A DNA stretch of 64,000 bases from Hevea brasiliensis (Eukaryota > Streptophyta > Magnoliopsida > Malpighiales > Euphorbiaceae), in assembly GCF_030052815.1 (NCBI RefSeq), contig NC_079507.1, positions 68,155,144-68,219,143 on the forward strand, in the 5' to 3' direction. The position numbers were made by a program, and so were the translations under genes. The notes beneath the pieces are model-generated. The model saw only the letters and a list, made by a program, of their open reading frames with translations, had not been told where the DNA came from and did not search any database. Shown in pieces: positions 23,938 to 34,465 of this stretch (its first letter is position 1; every line of letters starts with the position of its first letter).

Positions 23938-24004
<67 letters not shown>
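23938..24004. repeat. (AT)n microsatellite
   Basis: About 33 uninterrupted AT units, about 350 bp upstream of the eS8 start codon. Confidence 0.97.
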
Positions 24005-24008
<4 letters not shown>

Positions 24009-24394
24009 TTTTAATTATCGAAATTTTCTTACTTGTGATGATGCGATCAATGAGGCATCACTTTGTTCGACAATAGCACCAAGCAAATTGGTAATACACT
24101 ACCTTTATGTCTACAAAGCTTCCACAGAATCCTACCCCAACTTGCGAGTGCGAGAGCCAACTTTCCGTTCTCTTTCTCTTGCAGTATTTTTCATTTAGTT
24201 TTGTAACTTCAGCTTCTTGGAAAATTATTACATACTCCTGTATCTTCTATATTCTTGCAGTTTCTTTTTTTTTTTTTTTTATGAAGCGCTGTGTCAAATA
24301 AATTGAAATTTAATGGCAGATTAATGGCTCATGCTCGTATAAAAACAAGCTTATAATAACAGTTTATTTCACATAACGGTGCATACATCAGGTT

Positions 24395-24640
24395 CACGGG
24401 GATTGGCATTTGGTGGCGGCGGAGGTGGTTGAGGAAAGTGCATGGCTGGTGGCTCATACAGTGGAAGTACGAGTCATGTGGGTATGCATTGTCCAACATG
24501 AAAGTGTAGCCATTATCATGCACAGCTGGTCTGTTTCTGTGGAAATGGTGGTATTCTTCACAACTTGCATGCTTTCTGGTTCCAGGCGGCTTCAGAAGTT
24601 CGTCCTTATCAACTACTCGATGATCTGATGCATTCGCTAT
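24395..24640 (-). pseudogene. Coding remnant, His/Pro-rich, unidentified
   Basis: On minus the frame reads DKDELLKPPGTRKHASCEE, then HDNGYTFMLDNAYPHDSYFH. Changing frame once gives MHFPQPPPPPPNANPREPD and a stop. The coding-like character and proline run suggest the last exon of a plant gene, now frameshifted. It is loosely like the C-termini of HUA2-like proteins, but I cannot confirm this. It lies just outside the MULE. Confidence 0.4.
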
Positions 24641-24741
24641 TTCTTTTACATGCTCTCTCTGTTTTGGTTTGCTGGAAGATTCTGCTAATTAACAAAAGAA
24701 AAATAAACATGAAACAAAAAAAATTATTAATTAGTATATGG

Positions 24742-24750
24742 AATTTAAAA
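24742..24750. repeat. 9-bp target site duplication, left (AATTTAAAA)
   Basis: Directly before the GGCCTAATC end of the MULE; identical to 26142-26150. Confidence 0.9.
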
Positions 24751-24953
24751 GGCCTAATCATATTAAAAATTCAAACCATTTCAACATTTTTGTGTTTTAA
24801 TTGTAGTTTTATTCTAATGGTTTCAATTTTAATTTAATTGACCATATATTCACATATATCAAGAAATCGTATCCAAATTTCAAATTAAATTTGGGGAGTA
24901 TGTGCCCCATACCATGCAGTAAGCAAGCTAGCTTTTTCATTATTAAATAAATG

Positions 24954-25109
24954 AGGAATTATTAGGTGCACCCGGTGCACATATACCTTCTTTCACAATC
25001 ATGTGTGGGACCCACTTCCTATATAATAGGAAAGACCCACTTTCTGTAAGAGAGGAAGCACTAATTTTACTATTTTTTTAGTGCTCCTGGTGCACTTAAT
25101 AATTAGCCT
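24954..25109. mobile_element. MITE nested in the MULE
   Basis: A 156-bp segment with imperfect inverted ends: left AGGAATTATTAGGTGCACCC, right in reverse complement AGGCTAATTATTAAGTGCAC. About 24 of 27 aligned positions match. No coding sequence. A target repeat is not clear (AAATA borders both sides), so the family is open. Confidence 0.65.
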
Positions 25110-25509
25110 AAATAGTACGACATATATCACATTATTTAAAATTAAGAAAAAATAATCCCTCTTCTGTCTCTCTCTCTCTCTCATACATTGGCAAGAAGGC
25201 TAGATTATAGGATTACAACTGTCTGGCAGAAGCAGAAGCAGAAGCAGTTATCAAAGTGCTATTTTTTTATATCACGTAGCATCCAAAGCAAAATACAAGT
25301 AAAATGCATGTGTTTTCTAAGCTTTTTAGTATATGTTCCATAACTTAAGATATCACATAAGAGCATATTGAAGATAACAGGAAGAAAGACATCTCTGTGT
25401 GTACCATGTAGATCTTGTGTTCAATGGAAATATATCTATAACCTGAATACGAATTACTCAAAACTCAATGCGGATATATATAATATTTGAATATCAATTT
25501 GAAAAAACA

Positions 25510-25810
25510 CCTTTTTTGTTGTAGCTTCAGCCTTTATCCAAACACCATCCATATGCTTATACAGCTTCTTAGTTGTCTGCTTCATTCTTCATTCGCCATT
25601 TCACCATCTCAGGCCCTCCCTTTACATACAAAGGTATGTCTCAGCCTATTAACTAATAAAAGCTAAAATTACACAAGGCATGAACATAATAATGCCATAA
25701 AATTGGCATGAACATAATAATGTCGTAAAATTACCTTTCAGCTCATCTTTCACCCCTTTCAATTCTTCTGCTTTCTCCTTCAGCTCCTTGACCGATCGTT
25801 GAAACTCTTG
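25510..25810 (-). pseudogene. TIM44 gene fragment inside the MULE
   Basis: TIM44 is the mitochondrial matrix protein that tethers Hsp70 to the TIM23 import channel. Two adjacent exon pieces are seen on minus. 25735-25810 encodes QEFQRSVKELKEKAEELKG followed by VKDELK and ends at a GTAATT donor. 25510-25588 encodes KQTTKKLYKHMDGVWIKAEA followed by TTKK. These match the coiled, Lys/Glu-rich N-terminal part of plant TIM44. The intron between them contains a 28-bp tandem repeat. The membrane-binding C-terminal domain is absent. Keeping the intron means it was captured as genomic DNA. Confidence 0.75.
25677..25732 (+). repeat. 28-bp tandem repeat, two copies
   Basis: 25677-25704 and 25705-25732 both read GGCATGAACATAATAATG..., differing at CCAT/TCGT only. 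It lies in the captured TIM44 intron. Confidence 0.93.
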
Positions 25811-26141
25811 ATTTATGCATCCAAAAAAATAACAATCAGATTAAATCTGTAGGTAACAAAGAGAGGAGAGAAACCGAAAAAGGAAAAAGAAAAAAGAAAA
25901 CCCACGAAAGTATTAGAGCATGAACACCATTTAATTGAGAGAGAGTTTTTTTTTTTTTTAAATTTTAAATAATGCGGTTGGCTTGCCACATGGGATGGGG
26001 CACATGCTCCCCAAATCCAATTTAAAATTTGGATACAATTTCTTTAATTTTTGAAGGTTTAGTCAATTAAATCAAAATTGAAAACATTAGATTAAAACAC
26101 AAAATGTCAAAAAAGGTTTGGACTTTTAGTATAATTAGGTC

Positions 26142-26150
26142 AATTTAAAA
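26142..26150. repeat. 9-bp target site duplication, right (AATTTAAAA)
   Basis: Directly after the ...ATTAGGTC end of the MULE; identical to 24742-24750. Confidence 0.9.
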
Positions 26151-28083
26151 TTAAAAAAAAAAGTTTATGATAAAAGAAAGTAGAAACGAACGAGCTAGTT
26201 TTCTTGCAAAAAGGATTATTTAATTTATATAACATAATTAAGGACTAAAAGGAAATAGAAAAAAGAAAACAACGCACTTCTCAGTCTCAAAAATTTTCTG
26301 ACAGTCTTTTGCCATCCCATGGACTGGGAATCTGCAGTTTTATCAGAATTCTGCAGAAAAAGGTGTTTCTATAAGTAAAATGTTGATAGACAAATAAGAA
26401 AACCCAGTAGAAAATAAATATTGCAGAGGAACCATGTTTTGAAGAAGAATCCACAAAATGCCTTCTTTTTTCTTGAGAAGGAGGCTGGGAACTGGGAATA
26501 TATGATGATGATTGAGGCTTTAAATTAAATGCCTACCGTTAATTACTCCTCAAGTGATGTGCAAAAGTAATTTTCGAGATTTATTTCTATTTCTTCGCCA
26601 TCATCTCTGATATCTATATATATATAAAAGATAGAGAGAGAGAGCATCTGATGGCCATGATATTCATTTCGAAAGATTAATCTGTCAAAAAATGGAAATT
26701 AATGGCACTCTAGATTAAAAGGTTTGAATCCCATCATTTTTAGGTATAATTCCCATCCACAATGCAACTATAATTATTAACAATCTAATAATTATTTTTT
26801 TCAATTTTAAGTTTTAGGTTTTATTTTTGAATCGCCATGAGCTAATTAATTAGTTACGATTGAATTTATGAAAATGATTCTTTTAGCAACATTAACTTTT
26901 AATATTGATATTTTTTTGAAATATACATATATATATATATTTTTAGCATATTGTAATATATACGAGCTTAACAATAGGGAAATTGCAACATCTTTTAGCC
27001 AAGCAACGGAAAGTAACTATGAACATCAAATTTGCATAAATCTTGATCAATATATGCCCATTTGGATTTAAAACAGAAAAGCAAAGCCAATAAAGTAAAA
27101 AAAGAAAAGAAAACTCATCAAACTTTATTCAGAACTCAACTCCTCACTCCAATCCGATAATGTTAAAGCTACAGTCTTACAGTGAGGGGATTCACATTAA
27201 ACAACAACTAAATTTATTTTGTTCAGGATTAGAGTTAGAGACAAGAGGTGGAGCCGTCTGATTTTGTTGAAGTTCATGACGAACATATATATATATATAT
27301 ATAATAATAGCATTTCAAAGTGGTTGGCTATTACGGTAAGCGTTTAATCATGTGGGAATCCATTTCTCTATAAAGCTCTCGAGCTTGTTGAGTAAAGTAA
27401 AATTCCTGTAAGAAAAAGAAATATAAACCAAACGAAGTTAAAAGAGGAGTTGAATATGTATAAAGATTAGGTTGCGAGTTTTTCTTGGAGAAATTAATGA
27501 GTTTAGGATTTAGATTGTGTTTACTTAAGGAAGTTTTTAAGCTTTTGATTTCTTTTTCCATTTCTATCCTTGGAGGAATTCTCGTTAGATTTAAACTCTA
27601 CCGCTTTCATTTATCCCAACTTTTTTAACCATCTATCTTTTTTTGTCTTGAGTTGAAGCCCATAGACACGACCACATAAAATATTAAGATGTATCACCCA
27701 TCGGTGACCTCACTCATACTTAATGGCACACATGCTCACAGCAATCAAAACCATCTTTCAACAATGGCCTTCGTTTCTGAGTTGCTCCAGCTGCGGCCTA
27801 CCGAGCAAACACAGGATAAAGCAAATCCACAGGACTTCCAATATGCGTGGAGATAATTTCCGCTTGCAAATAGCACTTTGTAAGTATACAATAAATGCAT
27901 ATAAACATTCATCAATGACTACGACTGGCATAACAAAATAGAAAATCCACACTTACAAGGAACCATTTTATCATTCAAGCTTCCAGGAAGCTTCAGAATC
28001 TAACTACAAAGTACAGTACACTGTAACCATGCTAACAATCTACAAAATGTTAAAGCAAGCATGACCATGCTCCCAGTCATTTA
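26151..28083. other. Spacer before the PRAT gene 3' end
   Basis: No gene is supported. AT microsatellite-like runs occur near 26616, 26926 and 27285. A 76-codon minus frame (27331-27561) ending QQARELYREMDSHMIKRLP is not recognised and has no splice or homology support. About 27700-28083 is probably 3' UTR and downstream sequence of the PRAT gene. Confidence 0.45.
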
Positions 28084-31000
28084 TCAGGGAGCAGCTGGAA
28101 AATTGCTACTGGGTTTCTTTAAGGACTTGCAGAAAAAGGAGAAGGCTGCTTTTAGTTCATTTGGAAGAGGAACAGAAAGAGGAAGAGAAAAGGGGTGAGT
28201 TGCATAATGGTAATCACCAGGGACAGCCATTGTATGAGATGCATCACGGTAGCTGCATCTGTATCTCATAGAAAATGAATGAGCCAGTGCAGGTTGCTGC
28301 TTATTAAGCCCTTCAATAATAAATGAGAATGCCCCAAAAGTCAGGCAGCTCTGTAGGAGAGCCTGAGGTGCTCCTGCATTACCGTATTGCTCAAACAGTT
28401 ATATAAATGAACAAAAGTCGCACTTTAATATTGCACACAGACTTTGCATTCTCTATATTTGCATACATCAAGACATTGTTTAAAACTTTGAAACGAAACA
28501 ATAAGTTACTTAAAAGAACTAGAAACTCATGTATATATATGGAAACAACAGCACCTCTATATTTGGAAAAGGTAATAAGGATGACAGGTATAGAAAGTTT
28601 GGTAGTTACAGTAACATCAAGAAGTTTGGAATTTACAGAAAATTTCTTAAGTAGGATTGAAGCAATGCTTCACTTAAAAAACAAAAATGTTTGAGGACTC
28701 AATCATGAGTTCAGAAAAATTTTTCAAAATGGTAATGCCATGTTCTGACGGCACCACAAATTTGCCTGAAAAGATTTATTTTCAACTCAACTTGGTAACT
28801 ATAAAGTTTATTAAAGGAGAAAATGTCCACTGGAAAACTGATGACATACACAATAAATACCATAAAAATATGGCCAAAACAAAAACATGACCCACAATTT
28901 TTTCCCCATAAACAGAAAACCACACTCCTATAGTTAATAAATGCATTACCTAAGAAACTAAATATAACAACCCAGGCCCAATGGCCCCCTGATGACCTTC
29001 ATAACACCAAGGAAATATAGAACAAAATCCTCTTGGCAAATTCAAACTTGAGGCGTGGGCTTATTAAGCACATTATTTCCACTTTTTAAACTGGTGAGAT
29101 TTTTTGTCTGATAGGAGTGCAGAAAGTTAAATTAAATACCTGGAAAACTTAAAGCAAGACCAGTGCAACATCCCGCTACTCCAGCATTGATGACTACATA
29201 GCAAGAAAGAAAGAATAGTTAAAATATAAGCATATGAGGGATGCCAAAGATCCAGATCCACAGCTAACATGCCATACCATCATCTTTCCCTCGCAACCTC
29301 TTCAAAAAGCAGACAACCAAACTGTGCACTCCAGACAGGACTGCAAATGTCTGTTGCAGGCAATTACATATTAAAGGTTTTTTTTCTTTTACAAACACAA
29401 AGAAATGAAAGGAGAAATAATAGTAGCTAGGAAATAGGTTCATAACAATACTCAATGAAAACGTAAAATAATGTCAAATCTAGTTGTACCTTCCATCATC
29501 ACTTGGTGGAAAATCAGTATGTATAAATATGTTAGAGTCTCCCATGTTTTAAAACAATAAATAAAGTAAATAATTTGTTTTCTATGAACAAGACTTGAGG
29601 AAGTTTCCATATTTCAAACCTTGGCATACGATCCAGCCTCCACAAAGGATCCTTTAAAGCCTTTCTTCTTGATCAATCCTGAACCTGGAACACATTCATA
29701 TCAAGCAGTCATATCAGGACATGGACATCCCCTAATTATCCATACAGAATTGGAATGTGAAGTGAAAAAATAACCGAGAGCCTGTTCATGTTAGCATGGT
29801 CTTAATATACAAATTTCTACATACAGCTTCCAGCTGCCTATCCTTTGATCATAACAGATGATCATAAACCTATAAGAATGTGCAATTCCATAATAGCCAT
29901 ATCCTACCAAAATCAACTTAAGGATTATTACAGCAAAATTCAATATGAGTAGAATCCTACTTCTGGATCTGCCTTAGGAACTAATAGGCAAGAATTAAAC
30001 AACTGAAATCAATAAAAATTGGACATGTGCCAATAACCTCTATATTTTCATGCCTTCTCTCTGCCTTCCCTGGGTCATCATATCCTAAGTGCTCAGCATC
30101 AACAAGTAATGAACTGAAATTCGAAAAATTATGCACATACAGATCACTTATATGTTCCATGTGCATCCTACTACCTTAAACATGGCATGCAAAATGCAAT
30201 ACGTCTTTAAACTTCTACATAAGTACTAACATCATGCAGCACATCTATTGTTTACTGAGAATCTTAGATAATATTTGCACCATCATTGATGCAATGATGA
30301 GCATGTTCTTCTCTCATCGTATTTAATCAAATAAAATGATGAATGTGTTTCAAAGGTCTTCTCCACCATCAAAAGGCACTAGAATTTTTATATCCAAAGA
30401 TTTTTAGTCCACAGTATAGAGGTAAGTAGTGCATTGCCAAACGTAACAAAGGCCCTTGGCATTTGCACTTGGCCAGCAAAAGTACCATAGAACCAGTTAT
30501 TTTTTATTTCCAGAATAGTTCCTTAGATGCTGGATGCACCACGTTCTTCCTTTCAATTTAATTTTTCTTATAACAAAAGTTGAATCTTAAAACTATTATG
30601 ACAACCCCATAACAAGTACCAACTGCTTAATACTTTATTCAAATCACCACCGCAGCTTAATTACACTAAACTCCAACTTAGAGTGCGCTATGTGTTATAA
30701 AACAACATCACTTATATAAACATGAAAGGCCAAAAGCACGTTTGTTATAGGGCTTCAAGGAGTCAAAATAATACTCATTTTAAACCAAAGGGCATACAGG
30801 CATTCCAAAATCCTGCACTGGACGCACGTCCCAAATCCCAGACGTCCAAACTACGGAAATCATTTCAAACTCAGATTACGGGTGATTAAACATCACTCCT
30901 ACCCTAAAAAGGCAAAATTCAGCTCTTACCAACAACCATAGCTGAAGAACCGTAAACATACGAACACTAAACCCGCTTCGAAGGGCTAATCATCTAACAG

Positions 31001-31299
31001 AACAAATATAACAGTCCAAATTTTCAATGAAATAAAAATCCCAATTAAGCAAAATTAAAGGCCAATACGTTTATGAAGATAAACAAAAATATTATATAAC
31101 AAGGATGGAAGGGAAGACCGTAGCCGAAGATGGAGCCCATGAAGGCGCCACCAGCTGAGTCGCCGGCGAAACGCAAAAGGCAAACTGCAGGAGAGCCAGA
31201 CTCGGGAACTAACGCATTTGAAGAATTAGGGTTAGGATTCTGATTGGTCCCTACAAATTTGGTATCAGTGTTGGCGTTTGGAGAATCCGCCGCTGCCAT
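28084..31299 (-). CDS. PRAT family (Tim17/Tim22/Tim23-like) membrane protein
   Basis: PRAT proteins are small four-helix membrane proteins of mitochondria or chloroplast envelopes, linked to protein or amino-acid transport. Exons in transcript order: 31119-31299, 29620-29684, 29278-29350, 29140-29193 and 28084-28373; 220 residues, all GT-AG, frame intact. Residues 1-38 are polar and Asn/Ser-rich ([13 protein letters not shown]). The PRAT core follows: [38 protein letters not shown], then [14 protein letters not shown]. It ends with a soluble tail ([18 protein letters not shown]). It resembles Arabidopsis At5g55510/At4g26670 as I recall them, and its neighbours match that region. Which organelle it enters is uncertain. 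The 1.4-kb first intron holds nothing recognisable. Confidence 0.92.
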
Positions 31300-33060
31300 C
31301 TCTATCTTTCTCTCGTCTCGCTGTCGTCCTACCACACCTTCAAAGAGAAAGTGCAGCCAAGTTCGTTTCGGAGATGGTATCCTGTTTCTCTCTCGATGCG
31401 TTTCTGCTATACGGTACCGTTTACTGCATTCCAAACAAAAACAAGACTGTTTTGGGCCCATCCAAAACAAGGCCCAATACAACTTTTTATCCGTACAATA
31501 ATAATAATAAAACACACCCGCAAGGCCCTAAAAAGTGAAAAAGCTATAAAAGGGTCCGTGTGATATGGTCATATGTATCCCGTCACTATTAACCAGACCT
31601 TTTATATTTAGACGATTTTTATTAAATTTTCCTCATTTATGAGAGGCAATTCAAAGTTAATTTTTATTGGTTATTGTTCCTCATCTGTGGACAACTTTGA
31701 CCATGGATTGTACAAAGCCTTTCTTTGCTCCTCTTGTCAAGGGCATAATTTTGGTACCAATTCCTTTGTAAAATTAGCTCTTTATTGTTCTATCCTCTTT
31801 TTATAGCTTTTTTTGTGTTATGACTTAGGATTCCTTCTTGACCAGGGAAAATTTATTAGTGAAATTTTTAATATAATATCAACAAAATCAAAGGGATGCC
31901 CTTTTATTACTATCTTTGTTAGCCTATCAAAATGGCTAAATTTCTTGATGACTTTTGAATTTTAAGCAGCTTAGCTTTCAAACCCTTAATGATGCAGCAA
32001 TTAGCGACCAAGAAACTATAGTGGAACATGGAGAAATTCAAAGATGAGTGCTTTTTCATATAGTCCAAAAGCTGCAACAATAAATTACATTCTACCCTTT
32101 TCTTTCTTCAACCACTACAATTAGTTATTGTCATCTAAGAATGAGACTTCTCAAAATGGAAAATAGCTTGGCTATAACCAAATCTGTTCTCCTACCTCTT
32201 TTAGCCATCATAATTAGCTAATTATACTAAGTTCACTTATGGGCCTCAAATTTTTTAATTGGAGAGTTAAATTTTCCAATTTTATTCCATGTTAATAATT
32301 CCCCCCTCTTAATTCATAATTTTTTTTTAATAAATAATAAGTCCTACATACATTCGAATGTATATAATTAATCAATATATAAATGTTATATTATTTAAAA
32401 TTATGATGAATAGTAAAATCTATCTAAAAATATAATTTATTAAATTTTTATTCGTTAAAAGTATGTATCCTCATACAATCATTTATGTTGTAATGTCGCA
32501 TCCTTAATTTAATGGAATAATGTCACAATGCGTACAAAAATGCATTAGGGCGGTGGGCTTTAAAGGGGGAGAGGGTGAAAAAGAATGAATTCCATTTAAA
32601 GAAGGATGATTATGCCATTAAAACAATATAAAAAGTTAAAAACTAGAAAAAAAAAAGTAATATAATTGAGTTGTGTTTTTATTTTTTTTTTATTTGAAAT
32701 CCTTAATTATAATTTATTTTAAATTAAAGAGCGAGGTAAATTCTATTAGAATTATGAATTGAGTTATAATTATGATATAACGCTAATTTAGTTCTCGTAT
32801 AAATAGATTGTGCCTTTTTATTTTTTACATTGCATAATATTATCCACCCATTAAGAATTTCATATAAAATAATATTAACATCATAATATTAAAATATTGA
32901 AATTTGAATTTTATTCGTAACTAACTGTTTATATAATGATTTAAAATTTGATAAAAATAATTATTATACAAGTTATTAAATGTAAAGATAATGATATCAT
33001 ATTTTAACTATAATCAAAATTTAAAATACTTCTTTATTCTCTAAAAGTTATGTGTTATTT
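31300..33060. other. PRAT promoter side and AT-rich spacer
   Basis: About 31300-31560 is the 5' leader and promoter of the minus-strand PRAT gene; an (ATA)n run lies at 31498-31508. Beyond it the DNA is AT-rich and I see no gene, tRNA or clear transposon ends. Confidence 0.5.
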
Positions 33061-34440
33061 CTTGTAGCAATCCGAGAGAGGAGGGGGGGGGGGGATTTTT
33101 AGAAGTTAAAAATTTATAGAGGAAAACAAGTACAAGAAAGAGAGAAAGAAAAGATGATGAACATAAAAATTTATAGAGGTTCGGCTATCCCAAGCCTATA
33201 TATTTTCTTAAATGCTTTCATTGAGAATTAACTTTACTATTTTTCTTATTTAAGTGAAGAAAAAGCCCTTATAAAGCCACAAAAATAAATCCTTACTCTT
33301 TTACAAATCTTTTTTTTCTCATAATACTCTAACACACTCAAGATATAATAAAATACTCTTAATAACTTTAATCTCACTCTTATAACACAATAATTACAGC
33401 TCAAAACAAGCTCTTAAGAAAATTAATTAAAATGGCTCAAGTTTTAGATAAAGAAGGTATGAAAAGACTTTGAAACTCAACAAATTCTCAAAAAATTAAT
33501 TGTTATTCTTTACTTCTAATCATAAATTTATCTATTTATAGTTTTGGTAAGAAAATGATCATCGGAGATACATTAAATGCAATATACCCATTCAACTACT
33601 AAAAACCTTATTTTATCGAGTGACAGAAATTTAGGTTCGACTACCAAAGTCTTTTACTTCGGCTGTCAAAAGTTGGGTGCTAAAACTTTATATTTAAAAT
33701 CTTGATTTCAACCGTTGAAATTCTCTTTGAATATAAAAGCAAAAACACTTAAAAAATTTATAATTTTTTTTCCTGAACTCGGATTTTCATTTCGTTTGAA
33801 GTGTTGAAAAGCTAATTTAATGAACTTTTCAATAAAAATATTTTCAAAACCTAAATTTTGCATTTCTCAAAAATAAAAATTTTATTTTACTTCCATTTGG
33901 TCAAGAAATATATAAAAATAAAGATACTAAGAAATTTTAAAAAATTTTAGACTTAAGTCAACATAATTAACTAATTGAGATTCACAAAATTAAAAATTTA
34001 CATTGTAGTATCTCATTGATTTTTCTTCAATTTCTTACATTTTTTTTTAATTTTAATTTGAAGTAATTTCTCAATTTTAAACTTACGACCTACAGTCTTA
34101 AAACAAACACTTTCAAGATAGATTAGTGGTACACTAATTATTTATTATCATTAAAATATGAATTAATACCTCTAATCCAACACTATGAAGAGTGACTTTT
34201 AATGAACTACATTCTCAATCTCTAAACAATAATGTAAATGATATATCATCGAATAGTATCAATAAAATAAACAGTATCTTAACTAGAGTCAAAACACTAA
34301 ATTATTATTCAACAGGGCCTAAAGCTAGTGATTGCTTTCATTAATGCATTATTTTTCAATTTACATTAATTACAAGCTTGTGAAAATAATTAATTACCCA
34401 ACTACTTACTATCTTCACTAAGTCATAGTCAGTCTAATTA
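33061..34440. other. AT-rich spacer with dispersed-repeat-like sequence
   Basis: A G-run (12 Gs) lies at 33083-33094. The next part, with TTATAGAGGTTCGGCTATCC near 33171, resembles a phrase seen in many dispersed plant repeats, but I find no matching ends. No coding sequence. Confidence 0.35.
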
Positions 34441-34465
34441 GGTGCATTCATTTATTGAATGCACC
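34441..34465. repeat. Perfect short hairpin
   Basis: GGTGCATTCA, 5-nt TTTAT, TGAATGCACC: 10-bp perfect arms. It could form a cruciform or be a remnant of a small transposon end; no gene is next to it, so a terminator role is unlikely. Confidence 0.85.

Larger units (their letters stand above)
24751..26141. mobile_element. Non-autonomous Mutator-like element carrying a gene fragment (Pack-MULE)
   Basis: The ends are long inverted repeats. The left one, about 24751-24930, starts GGCCTAATCATATTAAAAA. The right one, about 25979-26141, reads in reverse complement GACCTAATTATACTAAAAG. They stay alignable, with small indels, to GTGCCCCAT...GCAAGC on the left and GCTTGCC...GGGGCAC on the right. A perfect 9-bp repeat, AATTTAAAA, flanks the element, the size made by Mutator-family transposases. 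There is no transposase ORF; the 1391-bp element instead carries pieces of a TIM44 gene and an inserted MITE. It would need a transposase from elsewhere. Confidence 0.85.

Noticed and set aside
15816..24004. The two (AT)n tracts at 15816-15878 and 23938-24004 as regulatory or origin elements
   Set aside because: Simple dinucleotide repeats are common in plant DNA and nothing around them suggests such a role.
31045..31118. PRAT exon 1 continuing as [14 protein letters not shown]
   Set aside because: A GT donor at 31118 follows the split Gly codon, and the next exon ([10 protein letters not shown]) continues the family sequence; the hydrophobic run is intron.
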